Part shown: positions 1 to 8,267 of the stretch, piece by piece
How the letters are laid out: each line of letters starts with the position of its first letter
Numbering within the stretch: position 1 is the first letter of the stretch
Assembly (NCBI RefSeq): GCF_963457605.1
Contig: NZ_OY735139.1
Coordinates: forward strand, 558,001-622,000
Reading direction: 5' to 3'
Length of the DNA: 64,000 nucleotides
Source: an uncultured Gellertiella sp.
GTDB lineage: Bacteria > Pseudomonadota > Alphaproteobacteria > Rhizobiales > Rhizobiaceae
Notes under the pieces: generated by a model
The model's input: the letters and a program-made list of their open reading frames with translations, nothing else
What the model was told of the DNA's origin: nothing
Database searches by the model: none
Translations under genes and position numbers: made by a program

Positions 1-496
1 GTTCAAATACAAAGTCGCCATCCTTCCCAGGCCTAATACCAACTTCATGTTGTTGCCCCTTGCTATCAACGCCTTTCCAATGTGCACCTTTGCTGCCCCA
101 GTCCTTGTACGAGCCGGCTCCCGTATAGATGCCGTCACTTCCTGTCATGTCGAGCGATGGGGGCGGGGCTGGATTTTTCAGGTACTGGAACGCAATATAT
201 CCTGCTGTTATCGCCACAGCGACAATGGCGACTGCGAGTGCGCAGCCGCCACTTCCAGTGCAGACAGCACCACCAAAAACTGCCACGGCAGTATGCCCAT
301 TTGGATCGCTCTTGTTGACGGGATCGTTTTGCGAATAGGCATATCTGTTTGTACCGACTCCCGGAATATTGGGGTCGATGGTGTCGGGCGAGATGAAACG
401 CGCGTTTGCTGATGTTCCAAAGGACACAGTGATGAGACTGCACACAAGCAGCAGGCTGAGCAGCCTTACGAGCAACTTTCCGGAAAATATCTTCAT
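1..496 (-). CDS. RHS-core-type exported protein, 3' end beyond window
   Basis: The start is ATG at 496-494 and the frame stays open to the window edge (165 residues visible). Residues 1-32 form a basic then very hydrophobic stretch typical of a signal peptide. Residues 50-68 read [19 protein letters not shown], the signature that ends RHS/YD-repeat cores (RYxYxxNxPxxxxDPxG). A hydrophobic segment follows at about 70-105, then a polar region ([19 protein letters not shown]) that could begin a C-terminal effector domain. Known RHS proteins carry a long YD-repeat shell before this motif; here it is absent, so the gene is a short orphan RHS tip rather than a full RHS toxin. Function is not assignable without the missing C-terminus. 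Confidence 0.6.
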   Translation of the reverse strand, partial: MKIFSGKLLVRLLSLLLVCSLITVSFGTSANARFISPDTIDPNIPGVGTNRYAYSQNDPVNKSDPNGHTAVAVFGGAVCTGSGGCALAVAIVAVAITAGYIAFQYLKNPAPPPSLDMTGSDGIYTGAGSYKDWGSKGAHWKGVDSKGQQHEVGIRPGKDGDFVFE

Positions 497-523
497 CAAA
501 AGCCCCTCTCGTAACGTCAGATC

Positions 524-1471
524 CTATTTCATTTGGCCGTCCTCGGGACGCCAGCCAAGTGCTTCAGCTTTGTCGAATGCCTGCATATTCTGTGCATACC
601 ACGCGTCGGCCTGTCTTTTCAGGTCGACCGGAATGTCTTCCATTCGCCTGTACTTTCCCGCGAGTTCCCGAAACAGCAAGCCACGATAGGCGCTGCCCTT
701 TTTCACCAAGCCATAGACAAATCGGCTATGGTGGCGGAGCAGCACGTCAGACACGGCAATTGCCCTCTCGAAATCCCTTGTTGCAAGATCTCTTTCCACC
801 AGAAAAACAGCGATGAGAGCCGTGGCTTCTCCGTGGGAAAGCGGGCGCAGATAGACCCCATTGGTAACGGCCCGATCGGACATAGGCAGTTGCAGCCTGT
901 ACCAGGCATCGCGCGTGAAGCCCCCACCACTGGTGGCTTCAAGGTTCCACATAGTCCCTTCGTCATCGGTATATTTCAGGAATAGGTGCAACGGCGCTTC
1001 CGCGAGCGTCAGCTTCAAACCAATGCGTTGACCGATAAACAGCATGAGCAAAGGCATGGTAATACAGTTGCCACGTCGGGTGGTCAGATATCGTTGAAGC
1101 ATGCGATTGGAGAGCTTTTCCCCGAGTAGATCATCCATGTCATACTGAAAGGGCTTGTTTCCATTCCAAGAACCTCTTTCGTAGAGGTAACGCTTCAGCG
1201 CCGTCAGTTTCGCGGCACTGTTCGCCCCCACACCCGCCATGACGCTCACGGCTGTGGCCATGCGGTCAACCGAAGCTGTGACGGCACGAATGTTGGTTGC
1301 CGGATCGATCATAGCATCGACCGCAAGCTTCACCTGCAGCAGATTATGGTTCGGCGTGAAAAGCAGCTCTACTTTTGCTGGTGCATCAGGTGCATCAACG
1401 CCACTCGGCTGCGCCACGGCCATGGTCACCGATACACAAAAAGCCAAAAATGCGGCGCAAGGCAGACGCAT
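524..1471 (-). CDS. Exported SirB1-like transglutaminase-fold protein
   Basis: This 315-residue protein begins with a cleavable-looking signal peptide (residues 1-20, ending AVA-Q). The centre contains RRGNCITMPLLMLFIGQRIGL, which matches the SirB1 N-terminal/transglutaminase-like core where the Cys follows RGN, and a downstream LHLFLKY that would supply the histidine of the Cys-His pair. The tail has an alpha-helical, TPR-like composition (FLVERDLATRDFERAIAVSDVLLRHH), as in SirB1-family proteins that carry tetratricopeptide-like repeats. It probably acts in the periplasm, perhaps on peptides or peptidoglycan, but no substrate can be inferred. It lies 27 nt upstream of the RHS-like gene on the same strand, so co-transcription is possible. 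Confidence 0.65.
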   Translation of the reverse strand: MRLPCAAFLAFCVSVTMAVAQPSGVDAPDAPAKVELLFTPNHNLLQVKLAVDAMIDPATNIRAVTASVDRMATAVSVMAGVGANSAAKLTALKRYLYERGSWNGNKPFQYDMDDLLGEKLSNRMLQRYLTTRRGNCITMPLLMLFIGQRIGLKLTLAEAPLHLFLKYTDDEGTMWNLEATSGGGFTRDAWYRLQLPMSDRAVTNGVYLRPLSHGEATALIAVFLVERDLATRDFERAIAVSDVLLRHHSRFVYGLVKKGSAYRGLLFRELAGKYRRMEDIPVDLKRQADAWYAQNMQAFDKAEALGWRPEDGQMK

Positions 1472-1567
1472 GTGCTATCTCTGATCGTGACTCAACAAAA
1501 ATAATAGATTTCTAATATATAGTCAACAAGACTCTATTTTGAAATAGCCTTCGACGACATCAAGACC

Positions 1568-1660
1568 CGCAGCAAGCGGCCTCACTGCTTTCGCAGCAAG
1601 CGGCCTCACCGCCCCGCAGCAACCGGCCTCACTGCTTCGCAGCGAGGGGCCTCACCGCCC
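1568..1660. repeat. Four tandem 23-24 bp repeats
   Basis: Four head-to-tail imperfect copies of a unit beginning CGCAGCAAGCGGCCTCAC run from 1568, 1592, 1615 and 1638. The last copy overlaps the stop codon of the UnbV-domain gene. The function is unknown; it may be a local slippage expansion at a gene end. Confidence 0.75.
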
Positions 1661-3304
1661 CGCCGTCCAAACCTCCGCCGGCTTGCCCGGTGCCACCGTG
1701 TAAAATCGGTTGGCGGGAACTTTTTGCCATGGGTCGGCGGGTCCGTCGGGCCAGATGATGCGGAATTCGGCTTGCGTGTCGGTGCCGAGGCCGAAATGGT
1801 GCCAGCCGAGCTGGCCGCCGGCGTGGCCGCCGCCGATGGTGATTTCGCGGCGCAGCACGTGGCCGGCATGGCGGATCTCGATCCAGGAGCCGATGCCATC
1901 GAGGTTGAAGCCGGGGTGTTTCAGGCGGAATTCGACGAAATTGCCGGCATCCGGCGTGGTGTTGCGCCAGATCTCGGCATCCTTCCAGCGGTTGACCACC
2001 ACCAGATCCATCTTGCCATCGAGGTTGAAATCGGTGAGAGCCGCGCCGCGCGCGACGTTGAAGCTTGCCACGCCCGCTTCAAGTCCCATTTCGACAAACA
2101 TCCCCTTGTCGTTCTGCATCAACAGGTTGTTGGGGTCCCTTGCCGCAAAGTCGGGCATCTCCGCCACATTGCCCTTGGCGATGAACAGGTCGACCATGCC
2201 GTCATTGTTGACGTCTTCGAACTGGGTGTGCCAGGCGGTGCTCGGGTGCCAGTCGCCGCCGGCATAGGGCCGGTGGGCGGTGGCACCATGGGCGAAAGCC
2301 ACGTCCTTGTAGGTCGCAGGCCCCTTGCCGTCCTTCGGCGGCGCGGCCAGCGCCTGCAGCTTGTTGTCGGCCATGCTGGTCAGGAAATATTCGGGATAGC
2401 CGTCGAAATCCACATCATAGCTGGCAATGCCCATGCCCCAGATCCGCAGGTATTTCCAGCCCTCCTCCTCGGAATAGAGAACGGGAGCCTTGCCGGGCTC
2501 GACATGCCACATCTGCTCGCGGCCACCCTCGTAATATTCGCGGTCATTGGCCACCCGCAGCGATGGCGTGCCGGAGCGGTTCCAGTCGGTAAACAGCATC
2601 GACAGCGCGCAATAGCTGGGTTTCAGCGGCAGCGGTGGCAGAAAGCGCGCCTGCCTGCCGTCGCTGGTGTCGGGCCGGTGCAGCCAGTTGTCGGTGCAGG
2701 AGCCCCAGGGGAAGAGATCCTGCTTGCGGTCGATATAGTTGCCGACGGCAAGGGTCGGCCATGTATTGCCCTTTTCCCAGGTGGCGGCAAAGGCTGCGGA
2801 CCAGGCATTGCCACCGTCAAAGTTCCACGCCTCGTTCGCCCGCTCGAAATGACAGGCCCCCTTGCCGCGCATCACGATGTTTTCGCCGAGCCGCAGCAGC
2901 ACCAGATCGGTGATCCCGTCACTGTCGATATCAACAGGGTAGGAGCCGAGCAGGCTGTCGACCTCCAGCCCGGATGGCACCTCTTCGAACGTGAGCGCCC
3001 CGCCCTTCCGGCTGAGATTGTGATAGAATTTCGCCTTGCCGGTTCCCCCCGGCAACAGCATGTCGGGAAAACCGTCATTGTCGCAGTCGAAGGTCGAAAC
3101 ACCACCACCGACCATGAATTCCCAGTCGCCCTGATAGCGGCTGGAAAGGCCGCTGGAGCGGGTTTCATCGGCAAACATCGGCGCGATTTTCGGCGGCGCG
3201 GGCGGGGCCGCCGGGGTGGCAGCCGTCTGGGCGGCGAGGACAGGCAGGGCAAGCACCATGGCCAGGGACAGCGCCAGCAAGGGTCGCAACAGCAAATGAG
3301 GCAT
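1652..3304 (-). CDS. CRTAC1-family protein (FG-GAP/VCBS repeats with C-terminal ASPIC/UnbV domain)
   Basis: This 550-residue exported protein has a signal peptide (about 1-25, ending VLAAQ). The body carries several DxDxDGxxD calcium-loop repeats of the FG-GAP/VCBS beta-propeller type (for example DCDNDGFPD, DIDSDGITD, DVDFDGYPE, DVNNDGMVD, DFNLDGKMD). The last about 100 residues (FRLKHPGFNLDGIGSWIEIR..., WPDGPADPW) fit the ASPIC/UnbV domain. Such proteins are extracytoplasmic and often membrane-associated; their biochemical role is poorly defined. The gene starts 3 nt after the haloperoxidase stop, so the two are almost certainly translated from one message, suggesting a shared extracytoplasmic job. 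Confidence 0.85.
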   Translation of the reverse strand: MPHLLLRPLLALSLAMVLALPVLAAQTAATPAAPPAPPKIAPMFADETRSSGLSSRYQGDWEFMVGGGVSTFDCDNDGFPDMLLPGGTGKAKFYHNLSRKGGALTFEEVPSGLEVDSLLGSYPVDIDSDGITDLVLLRLGENIVMRGKGACHFERANEAWNFDGGNAWSAAFAATWEKGNTWPTLAVGNYIDRKQDLFPWGSCTDNWLHRPDTSDGRQARFLPPLPLKPSYCALSMLFTDWNRSGTPSLRVANDREYYEGGREQMWHVEPGKAPVLYSEEEGWKYLRIWGMGIASYDVDFDGYPEYFLTSMADNKLQALAAPPKDGKGPATYKDVAFAHGATAHRPYAGGDWHPSTAWHTQFEDVNNDGMVDLFIAKGNVAEMPDFAARDPNNLLMQNDKGMFVEMGLEAGVASFNVARGAALTDFNLDGKMDLVVVNRWKDAEIWRNTTPDAGNFVEFRLKHPGFNLDGIGSWIEIRHAGHVLRREITIGGGHAGGQLGWHHFGLGTDTQAEFRIIWPDGPADPWQKVPANRFYTVAPGKPAEVWTAGR

Positions 3305-3307
3305 GGC

Positions 3308-4636
3308 CTAGTTCCTCGTCTTCAGGGCATTGGCATAGGCGGCGATGCATTGGCCCTGCTCCAGCCCGCGCTCGATGGCGGCACGAAAATGGATTCCGCC
3401 GTAAAGACGCGATTCCGCCGCCTCCTTCGCGGCAGCCCAGAAGCTTTCGAAATGCCGCGGCTTCAGGCCATCTGCGGCATGGGCGGCATCATCAAAGCTG
3501 TAATGTTCCCCAAAAATCCGGCCCAAAACCACAGCGGCTGCGGCCGACTGGGTGCTGTGGCCACTCGGATATTCCGGGAAAGGCGGGGTGATCAGCAGTG
3601 GCTCGAATTTCGGATCGATCACCCGCTTGATATAGGTCGAGGGCCGGAGCAGGTCATATTCATATTTGCTGTCCCAGCAGCCGATGAAGCCATCGGCAAC
3701 GACAATGCCAAGCCGGGCGAGAACATCCACAGTCTTGCCGAGATCGGCATGGTCCTGCTTCAGGATCGAGTCGGCAATCCAGATCCAGTGGCCGGGCGGG
3801 GTCGGCGACAGCATCGGGTCATCCGACCAGAAACGGGCGATGCCCTTCTGCTCCGGGGTCAGTGTTTTGGCGGTCATGTAGACTTCATTGGCCTGCTTGT
3901 AGAATTCGGAATTCTTGTCCTCGCTGTAGTCAGGCGGGGCCGACAGGCGGCAGGTGGCCCCCTTCGGCATTGCAAAGGGCCGGTTCCTGCCCCAGTCGGG
4001 CAGAAGCGGGGCCTGCTGCTGGCGGATCAGGCTGGTCGGCACCCAGTGCGATGGCCCGTCCTTCAGCGCGTAGGTCAGGGGAAAGCCCATGTTTTGCACA
4101 TCCGCCCCGCCGTCATTCATCGACCAGGCGAGGATCGCCTTTGCCACGGCATCGCCGTAGCCGGTGCTGCGCTGGACCACGTCCTCCGGCACGCCTGCGG
4201 AAACCGCCGCATGCATCTTCCTGCTCATCGCCGCAAAGGCATGATGGCCGGTCGGGCCGGTATGGCTGAAGAACTGGTCCATGGCAAAGGTCATCGCCGC
4301 GTTCAGCACCACGCCATCGTCATAGGTCTTGCCGGCTTCGCGGGCGGGAACCGCTTTCAGCCCGTTCAACTGCCCGGCCAGCGTCTGGAGATGGGCGGGG
4401 CCACCGGCAACCGCCTCATAGGCGGTGACGCCGAGATAGGCGAAGGCGCGGCTGGCGACCGGCGGCGAATAGGTGGGCGTATGGCGCACCAGTTCCAGCA
4501 CCAGCCGGTACCAGGTCTGCAGCACCTGTTCCGGCGGCAATTTTTCCGCCCGCGCGGCGGGGACAAAAAACGGTCCAAGGCAAAGGGCCATCAGGCAGGC
4601 AAGCAAGATCCTGCGTCCTCGATATCCAGCGGTCAT
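3308..4636 (-). CDS. Vanadium-dependent haloperoxidase-family (PAP2-like) exported enzyme
   Basis: The chosen ATG (4636) gives a 442-residue protein with a clear signal peptide (RRILLACLMALCLGPFFVPAARA) preceded by a GGGAG ribosome site; an upstream TTG start at 4675 is less likely. The three motifs of the vanadate/phosphate pocket are present: an Arg-Pro segment (YEYDLLRPSTYIKR), the loop EYPSGHSTQSAAA with the active-site histidine (roughly residue 359), and SRLYGGIHFRAAIE near the C-terminus. Known members oxidise halides with hydrogen peroxide or act as acid phosphatases; the sequence alone does not say which. It is the first gene of a two-gene unit with the UnbV-domain protein downstream. 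Confidence 0.85.
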   Translation of the reverse strand: MTAGYRGRRILLACLMALCLGPFFVPAARAEKLPPEQVLQTWYRLVLELVRHTPTYSPPVASRAFAYLGVTAYEAVAGGPAHLQTLAGQLNGLKAVPAREAGKTYDDGVVLNAAMTFAMDQFFSHTGPTGHHAFAAMSRKMHAAVSAGVPEDVVQRSTGYGDAVAKAILAWSMNDGGADVQNMGFPLTYALKDGPSHWVPTSLIRQQQAPLLPDWGRNRPFAMPKGATCRLSAPPDYSEDKNSEFYKQANEVYMTAKTLTPEQKGIARFWSDDPMLSPTPPGHWIWIADSILKQDHADLGKTVDVLARLGIVVADGFIGCWDSKYEYDLLRPSTYIKRVIDPKFEPLLITPPFPEYPSGHSTQSAAAAVVLGRIFGEHYSFDDAAHAADGLKPRHFESFWAAAKEAAESRLYGGIHFRAAIERGLEQGQCIAAYANALKTRN

Positions 4637-4722
4637 GGCCCCTCCCAGAGCAGTTTTCCGTCGGCTGGGCGGCAAAGGGCCGCATCGCCGATTCCTTCTG
4701 TTAAATCGATTATTTCACGGTT

Positions 4723-5604
4723 TCAGCTTCTCTGTACAGGGGAGCCGTCGAGGCTTTGCAGTGCGCCATAGAGATCCGGGCGACGGTCGCGGAACAGGCC
4801 CCAGGCGCGGCGGTAATTGCGGATATGGTCGAGATCGAAACGGGCGGTCAGCACCGTCTCCTCCGTCCGGTTCGCCTCGGCCACCAGCGCGCCGGTGTGG
4901 TCGGCAATGAAGGAGGAGCCATAGAAGGTGCAGGTGGTGCGGCCTTCGACCTCGACGCCGATGCGGTTTGAGGCGATCACCGGCACGATATTGGCGGCGG
5001 CATGGCCCTGCATGGTGCGCTGCCAGTGGCGGCTGCTGTCAAGCGCCGGGTCCTGCGGCTCGCTGCCGATGGCGGTCGGGTAAAGCAGCAGCTCCGCGCC
5101 CTGAAGCGCCATGGCGCGGGCGGCTTCCGGAAACCACTGGTCCCAGCAGATGCCGCAGCCGATCCTGGCATAGCGGGTATCGACGGCGCGAAAGCCGGTA
5201 TCGCCGGGGCTGAAGAAGAATTTCTCCTCATAGCCCGGCCCCTGCGGAATATGGGATTTGCGGTAATTGAACAGGATGCTGCCATCCGCATCGATGATGG
5301 CAAGCGAATTATAGTGGGCCATGCCTGCCCGCTCATAATAGGAAACCGGCAACACCACGGCCAGCTCTCGGGCCAGCGCCCGGAAATGCCGGACCGCCCG
5401 GTCCTCATCGAGCGGCACCGCCAGTGCGATATGGCGGGCATCCTGCTCCTGGCAGAAATAGGGCGTCTGGAACAGTTCCTGCAACAGGATGATTTGAGCC
5501 CCTTCCCCGTGCGCCCGGCGCACCAGCGCCTCCGCCGTGGCGATATTCTGCTCCACGTCCCAGCTGCACGCCATCTGCGTTGCCGCCACCACCAGTTCCC
5601 GCAT
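4723..5604 (-). CDS. aguB: N-carbamoylputrescine amidase
   Basis: This 293-residue carbon-nitrogen hydrolase cleaves N-carbamoylputrescine to putrescine, CO2 and ammonia, the last step of the agmatine route to polyamines. The nitrilase-superfamily triad is visible as Glu43 (LLQELF), Lys116 (NYRKSHIP) and Cys153 (CGICWDQWFPE). The QTPYFCQEQ and CGICWDQWFPEAAR segments are typical of this subfamily. ATG at 5604 is preferred to the TTG just before it because GGAGGGG lies at the right distance. Agmatine deiminase is not in the window, so the partner step must be encoded elsewhere. Confidence 0.88.
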   Translation of the reverse strand: MRELVVAATQMACSWDVEQNIATAEALVRRAHGEGAQIILLQELFQTPYFCQEQDARHIALAVPLDEDRAVRHFRALARELAVVLPVSYYERAGMAHYNSLAIIDADGSILFNYRKSHIPQGPGYEEKFFFSPGDTGFRAVDTRYARIGCGICWDQWFPEAARAMALQGAELLLYPTAIGSEPQDPALDSSRHWQRTMQGHAAANIVPVIASNRIGVEVEGRTTCTFYGSSFIADHTGALVAEANRTEETVLTARFDLDHIRNYRRAWGLFRDRRPDLYGALQSLDGSPVQRS

Positions 5605-5694
5605 CAAAACCCCTCCGCAATGCCTCGACTGGCTGGCAATGCAGCAGATACGACACCTGTCCGCAAGTCCTGTCCGTAGCCGTTATACGGTGAA

Positions 5695-5725
5695 AAGGCC
5701 TGCCCGGTGTGCCGGACAGGCCTTC
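5695..5725 (-). terminator. Rho-independent terminator after the TadG-like gene
   Basis: Read on the minus strand, a GC-rich hairpin with arms AAGGCCTG and CAGGCCTT around a short CCGG-containing loop is followed by a T-rich tract (CCTTTTC). It lies about 50-80 nt downstream of the stop codon of the TadG-like gene. Confidence 0.7.
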
Positions 5726-5775
5726 TCCAGTGTCCCCTTTGCACGCGCCCGGGGATCTTGCTTTTGTCGGCGCGC

Positions 5776-7104
5776 CTACCCTGTCAGACGCGGCGTGTTG
5801 ATGATGCGCAGGAACAGGGCGTTCATCGCATCGGAAATGCCCTGGGTCGGACTGACCTCGAAGAACAGTCCATCGGAGGCGCAGCTGCGCATCCTTGTGG
5901 CGATGTCGTTCTGGAAGGGAGCGATCCAGCTGTTGTACCAGGCATTGGTGGTGAGCGGCAGATAGGTGGTGTAGAGCACCGCGATCTTGAAATTCTGCGC
6001 TTTCACCGCATCACAGAACTTGATGTCGATCGGCTCCTGGCAGCGTCCGCCGGTCGTTGCCTTCGTGCAGGTGCCGGGCTTGTAGCTGTCGCCCACCCCG
6101 TCGGCGACGAAGAACAGCACCTTTTCCGGGCTGGTCGAGGTATTGCCATTGCCCTGCGTGCCCATCTTGGCCTTGATCTGCGTCAGCGCGGTGTCGAAGC
6201 TCGTCTGCTGGTCATTGTTGTAGCCCTGATAGGGAATGGTCATCAGCTGGACATTCGTCGCCTTGCTCTTGGCCAGCGCCAGGTCGGCGGTCGGGGTCTG
6301 GATTTCCAGCAGCCTGGTATCCTCCGCCTTGGTGCCGAAGGTGTAGATCGCCATGCGGTACTGGTCGACGGTGTTGCGCCGTGCCGTTGCGGTATCCATC
6401 AGGCTGGCGGTTGCCAGGGCCAGCACGTCGATGCGGGTGGTGACCCCGAGCCGTTTGGCAAGATGGTAGTAATCGCTGCTGCTCTCCACCCCGTTATTGT
6501 TGATATGGCAGGCAAAGGCGCATTTGTCCGAGGTATTGGCCACCATCTTCGACACATCCGCCGGTGTCGCCCCGACCCCCATCGACGGCGTATTGTCGAG
6601 CAGCAGGTAGAAATCGCGAAAGGTCTGGGTGGCGAATTCTGCGGTCGCCGTTCCCCGGAAGGTGATGGTGTTCTTGCCAAAGGCCCGCGACAGGTTGGTC
6701 GGCACTTCCGCGACATAGTTGAAGACGGATTTGAGGGTCTTGCCGCTCTTGATGATCGAGGTATCGACCGACAGGATGTGATAGCCGGGATGGCTGCCGA
6801 GTTCGGCGACGAACAGTTTCAGCACATCCGAATTGCCGACGGCGAGCGAACCATCGGCGGCCATGGTGGCGCTGGCCGAAGCCACGGTTCCGTCGCCCAT
6901 CTGCAGCGAGGACGCCACCAGCGCCGATTTTTCCGAAATCGAGGCCAGCGCCGCCGCATCGGCTGCCGCCTGCACCTGCTCCTTCATCATCAGCGCATTG
7001 GCAAAATCGACCGCCAGCCCGGCCATTCCCACCATCGGCGCCATCAGAAACGCCGTGGTAATGCTGAAATTGCCAGCCTTGCTCTTGAACAGTTTCCACA
7101 ACAT
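5776..7104 (-). CDS. TadE/TadG-like protein with von Willebrand A domain
   Basis: This 442-residue protein begins MLWKLFKSKAGNFSITTAFLMAPMVGMAGLAVDFANAL, the single N-terminal membrane helix of Flp-pilus TadG/TadE proteins (Pfam TadE/Tad family), followed by KEQVQAAADAAALA, also typical. The region after residue about 150 contains DFYLLLDNTPSMG, a MIDAS-like DxSxS variant (D-N-T-P-S), and FVADGVGD, as in a vWA domain. The ATG at 7104 is chosen because the conserved membrane start is there; an upstream in-frame extension to 7230 lacks homology-like sequence. No other tad genes are adjacent, so it is an orphan, perhaps part of a dispersed tight-adherence system. Confidence 0.8.
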   Translation of the reverse strand: MLWKLFKSKAGNFSITTAFLMAPMVGMAGLAVDFANALMMKEQVQAAADAAALASISEKSALVASSLQMGDGTVASASATMAADGSLAVGNSDVLKLFVAELGSHPGYHILSVDTSIIKSGKTLKSVFNYVAEVPTNLSRAFGKNTITFRGTATAEFATQTFRDFYLLLDNTPSMGVGATPADVSKMVANTSDKCAFACHINNNGVESSSDYYHLAKRLGVTTRIDVLALATASLMDTATARRNTVDQYRMAIYTFGTKAEDTRLLEIQTPTADLALAKSKATNVQLMTIPYQGYNNDQQTSFDTALTQIKAKMGTQGNGNTSTSPEKVLFFVADGVGDSYKPGTCTKATTGGRCQEPIDIKFCDAVKAQNFKIAVLYTTYLPLTTNAWYNSWIAPFQNDIATRMRSCASDGLFFEVSPTQGISDAMNALFLRIINTPRLTG

Positions 7105-7479
7105 CTGGACGCCCCCGGCCTTGTTCTCCAGCAAGAGTAGGGCGCAAATTTCATAAGCCCGGGCTAAGATGGACAGTCGTGTTTTAGGCAATTCCGAACG
7201 ATTTTCACCAGCCAGCCCGGCCGGTTGCATCGTTCCGTTACACAGGCGGGAAAGGGGCTGTCAGGAGCCGTCCGCGCAATGCCCCATGCTGAAACATCAG
7301 GCAAGGCCCCGGGGTTTCCACTATTGTTTTATAAAACATTGGAAAACACCTGCCGCCCACCCGGCCATCAGGGTTAACCGCCCCCTAACGCCGGTGCCAC
7401 CTTGCAGCCTTCCCGGCCCCCTCCAAAAAATGATGGGTATTTGCGGCGCTGAACCGAAAAAATCGCCTGAAACGGCAAA
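7105..7479. other. Intergenic region with no supportable gene
   Basis: This stretch lies between the TadG-like gene and the terminator of the next operon. It has open frames on both strands, but none has a plausible ribosome site with a protein-like composition. It probably contains the promoter of the TadG-like gene. Confidence 0.5.
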
Positions 7480-7502
7480 GGCCCCCGGTCCAGCCGGGGT
7501 GA
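7480..7502 (-). terminator. Probable terminator of the Rieske operon
   Basis: On the minus strand, directly after the stop of the last gene of the operon, arms CCCCGG and CCGGGG form a short GC-rich stem followed by GCCTTTG. The T tract is short, so the call is tentative. Confidence 0.45.
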
Positions 7503-7508
7503 CGGACG

Positions 7509-8267
7509 CTATTTCCCGTCTTCGACCTTGAAGACCGGCAGGTCGTCGCGCAGTTCGATGCGGCCTTCGAGTTCGACCGGCACACCGGTACGGTCGGCAA
7601 GCGAGGATGGCATCGGCCCGCCGGTCTTCGAGGCAAGCAGGAAATAGAGCGATCCATGCACCGGGCTGGTCGAGACGAAGACCGGCGGCACGCCGCCCGA
7701 AATGCACAGGTTGGCGCAGGCCTTGTGGGCAAGCCCGGTGCCCGGACGCATCGCGCCTGCCGCGCATTTGCCATCGCAGATTTCGCCCGTCAGCCGCCAG
7801 CGCCCGAGATCGACCGGGCTTTCCGGCACATAGGGATTTGCGGGCGACGGCGCATCCGGCCGCATGAAGGCGTTTTCGCCGCCGACCACCAGCATGTCGA
7901 GATCGCCGCGCTTGAAGATGCCGCCGCTCGCCATGACGCTGCGCCCGTCGAGCTTGGCGACGAAATCCTGCGCGCCGAACTTTCCCGCCCCCGCCATCAT
8001 CACCGCATGGGCGGGGTGGCCATCCATCGCCGGAATCCGCAGGACCGGATAGGGCGCGGCCTCCACCACACCAGCCAGCACCCTGCCGCTTTCAGCGGGA
8101 TCAAAGCCGCCGGAGCCGGGGCTTGGCGTATCCAGCGCCAGCAGCAGCGCTCCGGCCACGAAGGCGGTGACGAAGAACGCCGCAAAGGCCAGCACGAAGC
8201 GCCTGACATCGGCAGGCACCTTCTTGAAATAGCCGACGAAAAAACCGTGGTCGCGCGGGCGCATCAT
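7509..8267 (-). CDS. Hypothetical membrane-anchored protein, last gene of the Rieske operon
   Basis: This 252-residue protein has one N-terminal membrane helix (FVLAFAAFFVTAFVAGALLLAL, about 25-46) and a large soluble domain with two cysteine pairs in the second half (EICDGKCAAG and KACANLCISGG). I do not recognise a family. Its start codon overlaps the stop of the Rieske gene by 4 nt (ATGA), so translation is coupled. The context suggests a partner protein in a membrane electron-transfer unit; the cysteines could form disulfides or bind a metal if the domain is periplasmic. Confidence 0.7.
   Translation of the reverse strand: MMRPRDHGFFVGYFKKVPADVRRFVLAFAAFFVTAFVAGALLLALDTPSPGSGGFDPAESGRVLAGVVEAAPYPVLRIPAMDGHPAHAVMMAGAGKFGAQDFVAKLDGRSVMASGGIFKRGDLDMLVVGGENAFMRPDAPSPANPYVPESPVDLGRWRLTGEICDGKCAAGAMRPGTGLAHKACANLCISGGVPPVFVSTSPVHGSLYFLLASKTGGPMPSSLADRTGVPVELEGRIELRDDLPVFKVEDGK

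Noticed and set aside
1568..1660. CRISPR-like array
   Set aside because: The repeats are contiguous, without spacers, and only 23-24 bp long. No cas genes are present, and no other array was seen.
1724..4771. A 1015-codon open frame on the plus strand
   Set aside because: It lies antisense to the haloperoxidase and UnbV-domain genes, has no ribosome site and no recognisable domain. GC-rich third positions create such long antisense frames here.
5707..7140. A 477-codon plus-strand frame
   Set aside because: It is the antisense shadow of the TadG-like gene, and it would also cross a clear terminator hairpin.
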